Assembly (NCBI GenBank): GCA_031763025.1
Contig: JASSKH010000024.1
Span: 9,199,023 to 9,263,022 of the forward strand
Direction of reading: 5' to 3'
Source of the DNA: Macrocystis pyrifera
Taxonomy: Eukaryota; Sar; Phaeophyceae; Laminariales; Laminariaceae
DNA length: 64,000 nucleotides
Under the pieces are notes generated by a model. It was not told where the DNA came from, ran no database searches, and saw nothing but the letters and a program-made list of their open reading frames with translations. Shown here in pieces: positions 31,074-42,120 of the stretch (position 1 is the stretch's first letter; each line of letters opens with the position of its first letter). The position numbers and the translations under genes were made by a program.

Positions 31074-31302
31074 CGCGAACAATGTCGTATGACGAGGAGG
31101 TCAGCAGTGTACCGCTGGAGATGAGTACGACTAATGCCACTTTAGGTATTTGCACCACTCGCGATGCCGACGTGGTGGTTTATTTTCACGTATTATTCGA
31201 GAGCAAACGCATAAAACGAGTATAAACTCCGGCTCTGCTCCGTTTGGAATATGGAAAAAACGAAAAAAACCCAGGGCATATCACAACAGCAGTAGTGTTG
31301 TT

Positions 31303-31722
31303 GTTGTTGTTGTTGTTGTTTTCTTCACATTAAACCGTTATTTCTACCCGTCGACACCCAGCACAACCAGTGTCCGTGCCGATTCTTCAATCCTAGAGAG
31401 GTACAAGTTCTGTGGTCACAAAGCTACGCCGCAGAGATACTACGCTGCCACGTATGCAATGCAATGCCACGTCATCATACTGCGTACGACAGATACCCAT
31501 TCCATGACCTAGAGAAACAAAAACGAAACAAAGAGAAAAAAAAAAAAAAAAAAAAAAGACAATTCGACGGAGAAAAGAATAAAAAAAAAGAAACAAAAAT
31601 ATACCTGGTATATGTATATACTTCAGTATAGCAACAAACCATCGTACCCCCCGCAGGGGATCTGGCAGACACTTGAAAAGAACGAGCTAGAAAAAAAAAA
31701 GAAAAAAAAAAGAATAAAAAAG
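31303..31722 (-). mobile_element. LINE 3' end, copy L5
   Basis: A minus-strand LINE copy that starts with a (GTT)n tail at 31297-31320, then TTCTTCACATTAAACCG, the conserved terminus, an A-rich tract and the block with ATACCTGGTAT (31601-31611) also seen at 9201-9211 in L3. It is truncated near 31722. Confidence 0.8.
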
Positions 31723-31726
31723 TAGT

Positions 31727-32050
31727 GGACAAACCTTGATAGTAGATCTTCCTGGGGTAGCTAATTAGGCACTCTGATTGGCTAGGGGTATGTTTTACGC
31801 GGCTTAATCAACTTTCGAGTCTTTCCCAGCCACAGCATATCCCGAGTCATCCCGAGTCAACCTAGAGTCTTCCCAAGCTCAGCATCCACGCCGACCGAGC
31901 CAACCTAGAGTCTTAACAAGCACAGCACATCCCAGCACTGACCTCTGGCATAGGGTTCGGGTTCGGGTTAGGGCTAGGATTCGGGTCGGAGGGTCGGCTT
32001 CAGACGTCCAACACAAAACCCCAGTAAAGATATACTATCAAGGTCTGTCC
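31727..32050. mobile_element. Small inverted-repeat element
   Basis: Ends are imperfect inverted repeats: GGACAAACCTTGATAGTAGA at 31727 and complement TACTATCAAGGTCTGTCC ending at 32050. A second copy of the right end follows at about 32051-32105. The interior has repeated CCCGAGTC and CCTAGAGTC motifs and a GGGTTCGGGTTCGGGTTAGG tract at about 31955-31975. Confidence 0.5.
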
Positions 32051-32105
32051 AACCCCCAACACAAAACCCCCATAAAGATCTACTACGAATCAAGGCCTGT
32101 CGATC

Positions 32106-32880
32106 CCTCTTATCACGACCTGCGCGTTAGGTTCGTATCGACCAGCAATCGGCAGCATGTGAAATTTTATGATTTTTTCCCCAAACGTATCAACCTACAG
32201 ACTGGACGATTGTCAGCAATTCCGAACTGTCATGGCGCTCGATCATAACTTGAATACCGTATACCCCCTTGCATAGCTTTTGACTCCTGATACGTCACGA
32301 ACTGGCTGTCCATGGTGTGCCCAGACGCGGACGTATAAACATGTTTTTTTTTCATTTTATTTTTTGTATCTATATACATACCCGGCTGTAGAGTGCATCG
32401 TCTGATGTGAAAAATTGAGGCCATAGAAACCTACAGTAGTTCGTGGTATGCCGCACACGGATGAACCAAAATAAAAAATCACCCTACGAGTAATCGTACA
32501 CTTCAGTAAGGAGTACCACCACCGCGTCTAAAAAGAGTAGTTTTTTATATACATCATACAATGGAAAACACGACACAACACAAGAAAAAACAAAGGAACT
32601 ACAGGAGAAGCGAGATTTGTTTTTTGTTTGTTTGTTTTTTTTTTTTTTTTTCAGGAGAAGCGAGATAGAATACAGCAGTGTCTGAAGAGCAGCGAGTAAA
32701 AAAGCACAGCGGTTTTTTTTTTTTTTTTAAACGAGGAGTTCTTCGCCTGCACGGGGAAAACAAATGGAGAAGCGGGGGGAGACAAGCGCGCTGAGAACAC
32801 AGCGGAGCGCCGCGACTATCGTGCGTTTGAGCGACGCCATGACAGTGCTGCCCGTGCACGCGACGAAGCTTTGGTAAAAT
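32106..32880. other. No recognisable gene
   Basis: Contains T-runs at 32637-32651 and 32712-32728, and short frames without domains. Confidence 0.5.
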
Positions 32881-33190
32881 GTGCTGCTGAGACCGAAGCT
32901 CGCCAATCGAGAGTCTAACCGAGGAGCGAAAATTGACACTGGAAATCCAGGAGCGGCTGTGTCTTGTCACGGCAGCAAACGTTACAGGGAGCGTCAACAC
33001 CGGCTGCACGCGGAGGCAGACACGCGTGCAGCACTAGCGGCGCTGGCAGCCGAGGAGGAGCGAAGGTGGGCAGAGGCGGCGAGGGTGGCGAGGCTGTCGG
33101 AGGAGATGGATGGCCACCTTCCATCTCCTACTCCACTCGCTGCTGCGCTCTCTGTTGCTGCTGCTCATCCTGCCTTTTGTATTCTATACG
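32881..33190 (+). CDS. Open frame with charged helical segment, unknown
   Basis: The frame has a 45-residue stretch rich in A, E and R (R-Q-H-R-L-H-A-E-A-D-T-R-A-A-L-A-A-L-A-A, E-E-E-R-R-W-A-E-A-A-R) that would form a long helix or coiled coil. The frame continues to 33339, but the last 45 codons translate a SINE T-run and are not coding. No family is recognised; it may be an exon fragment or chance. Confidence 0.25.
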
Positions 33191-33287
33191 AAGGTTTCCC
33201 CCTATTTTTTCATGGGTTTTTGAGCGTGCCACATGGCCTCCAAAATCTGAATAGTTTCGTTTTCTTCAGGGTGTACCAGGGCTCCAC

Positions 33288-33459
33288 TTTTTTTTTTTTT
33301 TTTTTTTCAATCACTTTTACTTCCCAGCCTGTGTCGTAGGAGGTTTTACCCTCGACGATCTTCTGGACAAGCCGTAGTCACAGGTGTCGTCCCTTCTCCC
33401 CCCCGGTACGTGCCTTTATTTTTTGTCGCGCACAGGGTTCAGTATTCCCACTGCCGCTT
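33288..33459 (-). mobile_element. SINE-like element, copy 3 (head missing)
   Basis: The A-tail (T-run at 33288-33307) and the first 150 bp of the body match 28690-28840. The tRNA-like head is missing; similarity stops where a LINE fragment begins. Confidence 0.65.
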
Positions 33460-33469
33460 TTTTTGCCAC

Positions 33470-33760
33470 CCTTGTCTTTTTCTTTTTCTTGTTCTTTTTC
33501 GGTTTGGTTTTTTCGTTGCTTCTCTTTCTTTATGGTGTATTTTGGTTGCTGGCGTATGTATGTATGTTGTGTCGGCCGCACCTAGTGCGAAGGCATGGTA
33601 TTGCGTAGGCTATTAATGCATTACGGTGTGTTGTCTCTGTGTCGTAGTCTGTGACCACAGATCTCGTATCTTTCTAGGGTGAAGAATCAGCACGGACACT
33701 GGGCTTGCTGGATGTCGACGAATAGAAGAACGGTTTAATGTGAAGAACACACACACACCC
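33470..33760 (+). mobile_element. LINE 3' end, copy L6
   Basis: Nearly identical to 29939-30231 of L4, including GTGTCGGCCGCACCTAGTGC and the 3' terminus, with an (AC)n tail at 33746-33758. Both share a sub-family version of the 3' untranslated region. Confidence 0.8.
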
Positions 33761-33899
33761 CAAAGGAGAAAAAGTGCAACCAGCGTACGTATGTATTCAT
33801 GTATTTACGTACTTTTACGTACGACATACGAGTACAATACGTACTTTTACGTACGACGTACGAGTACAGAGTTTATACTGTACGTTAATACAGAAGAAT

Positions 33900-36440
33900 T
33901 TCAGCCGAGAGAGGGCAGACGCATAATGAGAGAAAACACAGTGTACGTATGGCCTCTCTGATTGGTTCAACGTTGGCCAAAATCGGTTGAAAGCTAGACA
34001 GAGTAGACAAAATCAGGTATACCTTGGCTTTTTCGAGCCAAAATCAGTTACGATGTCAACCTGGCCAATAGCAGGGCTCCAGGGGTATGTTATGTGCTTG
34101 TTTTTAGCATGTAACTGATTTAGGCCGAAAAGTGGTGGAATTCGAGCGGTTTGTCCCAAAACGGGCCCGGACTGCTGTGGTTCTAAAAGTTTACGTGTGC
34201 ATGTATGGGGGACACGGGAGCATGTGGCGGAGGGTTTTTAGCATTCGTGCGTGCGTGACGCATATTCTACGGTTACGTGTGGAATGTCGCATCGAAAGTT
34301 AGTTTTGGTACGCCAAGTGAAGTATCATCGATTTTTCGGTCCATTGTATCGGACCCGTTTTGCCCTCCACCCCCCACCATCTGGGAGACTCCGTGCTGAA
34401 CGAAAGCTGGGGATGCATCAATTAAATATCGATATCGTATCCATTGCTTTCTTGTGCATCGGCAATCGTATCGATCTCGTCCTATGGCTGGGCACATCAT
34501 TCACCTGAAACTTTCTACAGCTGGTGTAATAAGTATATCTATCTAGGCCAGAAACTGGGACCCCAACAGAGTAGAGTTGCACCCCGTCTGACTGAGAACC
34601 GGGTACCCGGTGGCGGGTAACCGGAACCGTCGGAACCGGAATCGTCCCGGTCCAACTCACGGAAACGCGGGTATTTGCACCCCGGGTACCCGGGTACCCG
34701 TCAGTTGTGGTATACGGAGCCCACAAGACTGGGGTATGGGTTGATTTATACATACACTGCTGTGCCCGTAAACTCTCGTCTCTCGCCCCGGCAGCCTACA
34801 GCGAATAGGATACCCCGACACACACGATACCCCTACCAGCACAAGCAGTCCCACTTTACCATGATCCAGGGTATGGACCAACCCCAAGCCCCTATTCGTC
34901 CAGTCGACTCGACAGAGCGTACTCACAGACATAGGCAGGATCCACACGAAATCGCCAGCTGCTTTCCTGTCGCGGAGGGCTTTGTCGCTCTAGTTAAGTA
35001 AGTTGATTTAAGCTATGCTTGCGAGGTATACGGCGGCGCACGGTTGCCTCTCTGGGAAGCGGAACACCCCTAGCTGCACGATCAAGCCGACTGCCAGCGC
35101 GCGCACCGCTGGTTTGACGATTCTATCTCATGGACGTGCATTGCAACCTCGTGGAACATGATACCAGGCGATAATAATAGGACCCACCGCATTTTCTGCG
35201 CGCTCGCGTGATCTTTCCGCGAAACGAGTAACACAAAAAAACAGTCAATAAATCACACTCCTTTATTATTTGTCTTTGTTCATGGGTGTGGGTTTTTGCC
35301 ACATGGTTTAATTGATGCAAGCTAATACATTGGAAGGATTTCCCGATGACTGGACCAGCGAAATAAGGGTGGAAGGAAAATGGCACCGATGATTGAGCGC
35401 TTATATTTCAACTTCCCTCTCCCCACCTCTCCACTCGATCCCACATAGAATACCCCACGTACCTTCTGCCTCATTTCTTTAGCATGGTTCATCGAGAGAT
35501 ACGAAATGAAGTCTTGCCCTCCCGCACCGCCTTACCACACTGCCGCTCACAGCCTAACGGGGGAGTAAATAGTGCATGGTAACCCGGGTACCCGGGTACC
35601 CGGGTACCCGGGTACTTGGGTACCCGTGTCCCGTTCAAAGGCTAAAAGCGGAGCAAAATATAGTGCCTTGTTAAGGTCTTAGTCCGTTGGGCTAAAGGTA
35701 AAAAGTTAACCAATCGCCTACCCAATCTGAGCCTCATAACAGCCTGATAACCCGGGTACACCCGGGTACCTGGTTACCCGGGTACCCGTGTCCGTCGGAC
35801 CCCCGGGTACCCGGTTCCGGTTCCGTCTGGAACGTTTCCCACCCGGTCGGGTACGGGGTTCCATTTTTTGAGGCCGCGGTGCAACTCTACAACAGAGCGA
35901 CCGAAGCATAACTTTCCATGCTATCAACCCTCCACGAAACCCCTTTGGATAACAATTACTCACCCATGGCAGCATGGTGGGTATCGATGAGAGGAATGGT
36001 TTGCCGGCCTTTCAAAGATATCGTACTGTTGGTACCGCATTCGTGGGCGAACGACTTGACCTCCCATGCACGTTTTTTTTGTCTATAATATCGTCAATTT
36101 ATCCCCATTCTAAAATCAATCGGAAGAAGCCCTGATGTCCAAGAAGAACTTTTTCCGAAACCTTCGCTTAATTTGTTGTTTACCCAAAATCAGGCATATA
36201 TACTTGGTCCAACATGGACCAAAATTAGGTATAACCTAAAAACAAGAGAAAAATACACGTCAGGAGCCCTGCGATTCGCCAGCCTCACATCGCACTTGTT
36301 TTGGGTATGTTTGAAATTGACCAGTCCTTTTGTCTACTCTGCCTATAGCTTTCAACTAACTGTTGGTTTTCACTGATTTTCCTTCGAACTAGAGAGGACG
36401 CACGTATGTATGCTGTTTTTTCTCTGCGTATGCGGCCTCT
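33900..36440. mobile_element. Inverted-arm element with nested hAT-like element
   Basis: Left arm (about 33905-34100) and right arm (about 36200-36435) are diverged reverse complements, sharing GTTGAAAGCTA-GACAGAGTAGACAAAA, GCAGGGCTCC and CTCTCT blocks. The interior contains the hAT-like element at 34572-35889. Exact ends and target duplication are not resolved. Confidence 0.55.
34572..35889. mobile_element. hAT-like non-autonomous element with GGGTACCC clusters
   Basis: A 1318-bp element with perfect 12-bp TIRs TAGAGTTGCACC (34572-34583 and complement 35878-35889) and an 8-bp duplication CAACAGAG (34564-34571 and 35890-35897). The TIR fits Y-A-R-N-G. Subterminal clusters of the palindrome GGGTACCC/CCGGGTACCCGG lie at 34600-34700 and 35580-35815. 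No transposase is encoded. Confidence 0.85.
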
Positions 36441-36469
36441 CCTGTGCCCCGGTTGCAATTATAATGTAG

Positions 36470-37470
36470 AAACTCTATTAGGGCTGATAATCAACATAAT
36501 AATCATGATTAGGCCTCTTCTTATGCAGTCGGAAACATGGACTAGAAAAGCCGGTTTCCGATCGGATAACAAAAAGGGCAATCTTATGCAGTGGAAAAAA
36601 GCCTTTTCAATCCATGATTTTTCGATTACGATTTCCAACTGGTGGACCAGACAGTCGAAAAAACTGAGATTTTCGATCCAACTCGCCAGTCGGACTCATG
36701 CGTCGGGAATGTTAGAATGTCCCGCCGCATACTACGCGACTCGTACGAGTATCACACACCCACACAGCAACACGACCTACGACACGACCCCAAACCACAA
36801 CATCGGCGACGCTGGCTTGGCTGCTGTAACTTCAGAATCTGCCATGCTCGGCACGAGTCGACGTGATACATCCTTACTTATCTACACCCGTCAGCAGCAC
36901 GTGGCAGCACCCGATGGCCGCAGTGCGCGGTATCGACGACCTTTAGCCAACTGCTGTGCCGGCTGTACTTTTGGCGACTCGAAGAAATCCAGCGCCGCGA
37001 TGGTCCCTCGAAGACGAGATGGAAGAGAACGCCCCGTGAATAAAGCTCACACGCTGCTCGAGGAAGAAGCGAGACATCAGCATGTATATGTGGTTGGGCG
37101 CGGCTGCTGGAAGATGAAGACCTCTTTGAGCCCACGAGCATTACGGCGATGCAGTTTCGAACCGACTTCTGTCTGCCCTACCCTTTTATTTGGAGCTGAA
37201 AGTCACTCCCTTACTCGTACATCAAACGTCTCCAGAAAATTTCAAAATTTGTGTATTCGATCCGACGGACGATAAGAAGGGTAGCTATTCCAAATCTATT
37301 GATAGTTGGAAAAAAAAAAACGGTCGGAAACCGGCTTTTTCAATCCTAGTTTCCAACTGCATAAGAATTGGCTTTGATCACGTTTGTTTTTAAACCGTGA
37401 TTGTTTTAACCATAATCATGACTAATCAATCAACCTAAATTTGGTGATTAGTGTTGACTATTTCTCGTAA
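36470..37470. mobile_element. Inverted-arm element (GCCGGTTTCCGA arms)
   Basis: The left arm (about 36490-36565: TAATCATGATTA, TCTTATGCAGTCGGAAAC, AAAAGCCGGTTTCCGATCGG) has its reverse complement at about 37315-37430. The interior (36690-37260) is unrelated and has short frames without domains. No duplication was found. Confidence 0.6.
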
Positions 37471-37476
37471 AAGTAA

Positions 37477-37486
37477 CTATTAATAG
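37477..37486. other. CTATTAATAG palindrome
   Basis: One of the recurrent 10-bp palindromes, here between two inverted-arm elements. Confidence 0.6.
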
Positions 37487-37529
37487 TTAGCTCCGTAAAA
37501 TCACACCCTAGACAATAGCCTATAGAATG

Positions 37530-38370
37530 TGCCTACTGGTCTGTCAATTGGTTGGGGTATTGCATATCGATATCTGTTGCCCCCTGCAATATGAAGGTGG
37601 AAGCGTGTATCGATAGTCGTATATTTGACCAATATGTCCAGAGCAATATATAATGGGCTTATGTTCTTAGGATAGCTAAGAGCTTGAGGTGGATGGTCTT
37701 CGCAACAGCACGGTGGTGTGAGGCTCGAGCCTGCAGTGTTCTAGACCGTCGTGTTTGTGTGCCGTGTAGTTTCTTCTTGTACCCTGGATAATAGTTTAAT
37801 CGGACCAACAACAGGTCGGAGATGATGGGTATCGATACCTGTTGCGAGAGCCACAAAATGGGTTGGTTTCGGGGTATATCGATAGGCATGGAAAGCAGCG
37901 ATAGGACAGGGGCGGCGGCCACGACAGCCCTAATGTGCGTCCGATAGGATTGTGAAGGTGTCTATCGATCGTTATCTTGGACACCAAAATAGTTTGAAAA
38001 TAATCCTCAACAGTCGGATGGCAAGCACAATAATAATTAAAAAAATAAGCTATCGTGCCAGTAATACCTTTGCATCGCCATCTATCGACACGTACGGATA
38101 AAAGCGATAGGTTTGCAGTGATATCGATCGATGCCTATTATTGGTCAATTCAGAACAGGCTTGCAATAATGTCGATCAATACCTATTGCTCAATCATATA
38201 GGTCTGCAAGGGTGTCCATCCATATTTATTGCTTATTATTGCAACTCTTCAAGTAGGCTTGCACGGGTATATTGTCATACCGATCCTAAGAACAATAATA
38301 GCTTATTGTACATATTGGTCATACATATATATATCGATATGTCGGTAGACAAATCCATACAATAGATATG
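37530..38370. mobile_element. Inverted-arm element with TATCGATA clusters
   Basis: Arms at about 37621-37673 and 38283-38330 are reverse complements (GACCAATATGT, GTTCTTAGGAT). TATCGATA-type palindromes recur on both sides (37568, 37608, 37832, 37879, 37964, 38122, 38336). No coding was found. Confidence 0.6.
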
Positions 38371-38870
38371 CATCCTCGGAGTAAACCCCTGTTTGATGGC
38401 GGCACGGTCAGAGACAGGCCGGACTAAGATGGAAGAACGAACCGGGTTTGAACCGGTAAACGAAAACTTGAGAAATACGTGTGGCCAGGAGATACCTCTC
38501 GCTCTCCGGGGCGCAAAAAACTAAAAAAGGAGGCGTCGATAGACAATTTCACACCCTCCTCCCAATACAGGGGACAATAGGTACAAGGTGCCGGGCATTG
38601 TGGCGTGGTATCTTCGATAGGTTTGTGGCTAAGGCACCTCCAGTTCGCATAGAGCGTAATAATCCACCCGGCGTGCCCCTTCATGTTGGCGCAGCATCCC
38701 CATATCCGGCGCTGTCTGTCGTTGCTGTACCTTATAGGCACCTGAGTCTAGCTTTGATCTCTCCCGACTCAGGTATAACCCTCCCGAACCACTGCCTTCC
38801 CTTTCTGATGTATCTACTTTCGCTTCTGCCCACGCGGGGGGGGGATATTTTCAGGACTATTTACAGTCAA
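38371..38870. other. No recognisable gene
   Basis: A plus-strand frame from 38481 to 39035 is open, but its last third translates the following repeat and no domain is seen. Confidence 0.45.
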
Positions 38871-38874
38871 TTAG

Positions 38875-39075
38875 TTATCCGCCCGTACATGGTGCGTTTA
38901 TCAGAACCGGAAAAGCTAACGGTCCGTTTCGCCGGTGCGGTTTTCAGGAATCAGAAATCCTACGAGGCGGCCCGATTTCAGAAATCAGAAAACCTAACCA
39001 AGGTGCGGTCCGGTGCGGTTTTAGGAAATAAATGAAAATATGACGGTGCGGTTCGGTGCGGTTCGGTACGGTGTT
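38875..39075 (+). repeat. GGTGCGGTTCGGT repeat cluster
   Basis: Alternating CGGTGCGGTT and TCAGAAATCAGAAATCCTA motifs, ending GGTTCGGTGCGGTTCGGTAC. It resembles the subterminal clusters of the TIR elements, but no matching inverted end was located. Confidence 0.6.
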
Positions 39076-40362
39076 CAGAAATCAGGAATCCTACGATGTG
39101 CTGCTGTGTTATCTCCTACTGCTACAGCAGTAGAAGCTGCTGTGCGATCGTTGTTCTCTGCAGAGCTGTTTTTTATGCGGTGCGGTTACAGTCCCAGTTC
39201 GGAAAACTCTCAATACAATTATTTATCAACGGTGGGCCATTCATGTACCAACATACCGTGCGGGTTTTACGTTTGTTTGTTCTGGGGGTAGTCACGAAAC
39301 CGCTGCACCACCACTGATTATCAACTGTTTCTCTACGGTGCACCGTATGAATAAACTGTACAAACTCGCCGCAGTGTCGTCCGGTTTGCTTGTGTACCAG
39401 ATACAGGATTTTCACTCTCTACACGAAGTCAACAGCAGCATCACGCGCATTAACAGAAAGCAGTATTGCGTTTTACTTCGTAAAATTATGAGATATACCC
39501 GGTACATTGAAAAAAACAAGGTGCACGATCTGTCCGGTCATGATAATGTACGGTTCCTTGTATGTGTGTGCAGTACGCGACAGATGATAAAAATGTGACA
39601 ATTAAGAATTTGAGGCTGAGATTTTTCGAAGCTCAGGAATCTACAGCTAAGCGTAGTGCTGAACGCGAGGAGGAATTAATCATTAGAACTTGCTAAGTGG
39701 GAATTACAAGGGATCGGCAGACAAGAATTAGCCGCATTACACTGCAGTCCAGAAGAATAAGAAACTGCTCAGACACCCCCCAAGGCCACATCAGGCTCCA
39801 AACCAAGCTGCCGTTTCTCTCTAAAATCGACCTCACACTGACCTGATGTTTTTTCAAAATATTTTGTCAAATTGTTTAAACTATTTCGCCAGGAGCGGAC
39901 GCAAGATGTGTATACGACTACTTTGTGCAGCTTGAAGCCGACCAAAGCGTGCGTAGCATGAAGCTGCCGTTTGCTGCATACACCACGGAAAACAGCGCGG
40001 CGACGGGTGCGTGGGTTTTGCTAGAGTTAAACGACGCAGAGCAGATGGGGAGTACAGTCAGAGAGGGCGGGCAGAACAGTCAGCTCGGATACTCAGAAGC
40101 AGGCGGGGAAAGACCGTCAGTCAGTAGCAGGAGGAGTCCGTTTTTAGGCCCAACGTGCGTAAGGTAGACCGTGTTGATAGAGTTTCATTTCTGGCTACAA
40201 CAGTACCAAGTACTGCAATACAGTAAGGGAGTCGTTGAAGGTGGGCGACATGAGCTTCGATTCCTGCTGCCCGGAAGAGCTGCGTTTATACATGACTGTG
40301 GTGTAGTTGATGCATACAGTAGTACTGCTGTGGTCTTGTGAATTATGAGTGGTGGGTGTCAT
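39076..40362. other. No recognisable gene
   Basis: Short frames only. A CTGCTGTAG/CTACAGCAG-rich stretch lies at 39096-39160. It ends at the left LTR of Gypsy-2. Confidence 0.5.
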
Positions 40363-40785
40363 TGTGATATGAGTAGAGTACTCATGGGCTATAGATATAT
40401 ATATAATATGTTGCAGTCTTGTAGTCTCACGAATACGAGAATAATCCAAAGAATGGATTAACCCGGCAGATATTCCGTTAGTTGAGAGTAGCGTTCTCTT
40501 AGGAATGTTCCCTAGGGCGGAAAACCCGTTAGACGAGAGTAATGTTCCTTAACGCAGATAGGACCACGAGGTGAGAAGTTCTTATATTAGCAGAAGAACG
40601 ATCGGTAGCCATAGGAAAGTTCTGTAGGCGTACATCAGATATGAGGAATTTAGGAGAGCTTGTGGCGTGGGGTGGGACGAGTATATCTGGGCGTCGAGTC
40701 CCGCCCCCCTACCTCTCACTTCTCTACCAAAGCATCAATAAGAAGATCTAAATCAGAAAACGCGAAGCACTGCTTTCCAGCTGCC
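40363..40785 (+). repeat. Gypsy-2 5' LTR
   Basis: Begins TGTGATATGAG, has a TATATATATAATATG tract at about 40396-40410 that may be a TATA element, and ends near CCAGCTGCC. It matches 45921-46370 with substitutions and indels. Confidence 0.8.
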
Positions 40786-40862
40786 GTTCCTCCACCCCCA
40801 AGCTCGTCAAGGTCAACCTGGCGCGTCAGTCAGGCGCTCCAGCATTTATCGGGAACTACATA

Positions 40863-41410
40863 GTGAACATGCTCCCCCGCGAGAACCTCCTTTCCGACAC
40901 GACCATTTTCGTCTCCGACGGCTACCAAACGGTCCCACTATCTGGATCTACCGATCTCGAGCCGGGCGACCTCTTCGGAACCTCCTGCTCCCCACTGGTA
41001 CAGGTACCACTTTCCACCCTTGGACACCCTTCCTTGGCCCGTCCCCATCCCCCTCCGATTCCGGATGTACATGCCCTCCACGACAACATCCCCGTGGCCG
41101 ACCAGAGCCCATCGACAGACAACTCTCTTACCGCACCAAAAGCCCCGTGCCCACAACTTCTTGCACGCCTCAACGCCGACCAACGGGAAAGCTTCCTCGA
41201 CCTCTGGGAACGTCTGCCGTTACACCTACGCGACGTCAACTTCGACCTGCACGGTTCTAGATGAACCCCGTCGGTGATCAACAACCTGGGAGATGTCCTC
41301 TGCGAATTCCAGGACGTCTTCTCCACCAAGACTGACTTCGGCTCGTGCCCGCTCATGCCGTTCAAGATCACCGTACCCCCGAACAGCCCAACGTCTCGAG
41401 CTCCTTTCAG
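40863..41410 (+). pseudogene. Gypsy-2 pol start (before RT), truncated
   Basis: Two adjoining frames. The first (40863-41264) ends L-N-A-D-Q-R-E-S-F-L-D-L-W-E-R. The second (from 41274) reads V-L-C-E-F-Q-D-V-F-S-T-K-T-D-F-G-S and F-K-I-T-V-P-P-N-S-P. This is the segment that precedes reverse transcriptase in Ty3/Gypsy pol. The protein breaks at about 41410, before any catalytic motif. Confidence 0.6.
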
Positions 41411-41500
41411 CGTACACCTACACGCTGGAGTACCGGAAGGGCACGGCCAACGGCAACGCCGACTTCTTCTCCCGGCTTCCCCAACCAGCCACCGACGCCG
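41411..41500 (+). pseudogene. Gypsy-2 RNase H C-terminal remnant
   Basis: Reads Y-T-L-E-Y-R-K-G-T-A-N-G-N-A-D-F-F-S-R-L-P, the standard end of Gypsy RNase H. It is joined directly to the pol start, so about 1.5 kb encoding reverse transcriptase and most of RNase H has been deleted. Confidence 0.7.
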
Positions 41501-42120
41501 ACCGCACCGGACGCAACCGCCTCACTGGCCTCGACACCGTCGGCATCTACCTCATCCGCCCCTGCGGCTTCGCGCCGAACGACCCTTCCACCCCGGGTAT
41601 CGGCTTGGATGGGCTCGTGTCCCCCCCTTCCAGACCCATCCCAACCGTCCAGCCGCTCCCCTCACCGACGACGACTTCCGCGACTTTCGCCTACTCGGAC
41701 CACGTATGGAGCACCCCACCCTTTCCCCCGCAACCCACACCTTCATCGGGCCTATCGCGACCCGCGACTCCACCATTGGACAGCTTGCCGGCACCGAGAA
41801 TGCCGCCATGAACACCGGAGCTCCTCCAGGCTCGGCTTCCATGCCGTCCGTCGTCTCTCCGCCGCCCACCATTGGCGCCACGATACCAGCCCTTCCAGGT
41901 CTGATATCTTCTCGGACCCGCCATCGCGTCGCCGCTGCCGCGGGAACCCCTCGGCCTACAGCCGACTACCGGTTTGGACGCCGACCGCCACCCGTCGTAC
42001 ACAGACGATCTACACCCGCATCAGAGCGACCCCTTCGACAACGCCCTCTCCGCCGGCACCAACACCACCGTCAGTGCCCCTTCCAGAGCCCGTCGTCGAA
42101 CCCGATGACGATCCCTACCT

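Noticed and set aside
31953..31985. Interstitial telomere
   Set aside because: Only one TTAGGG and a few degenerate units; too short to claim.
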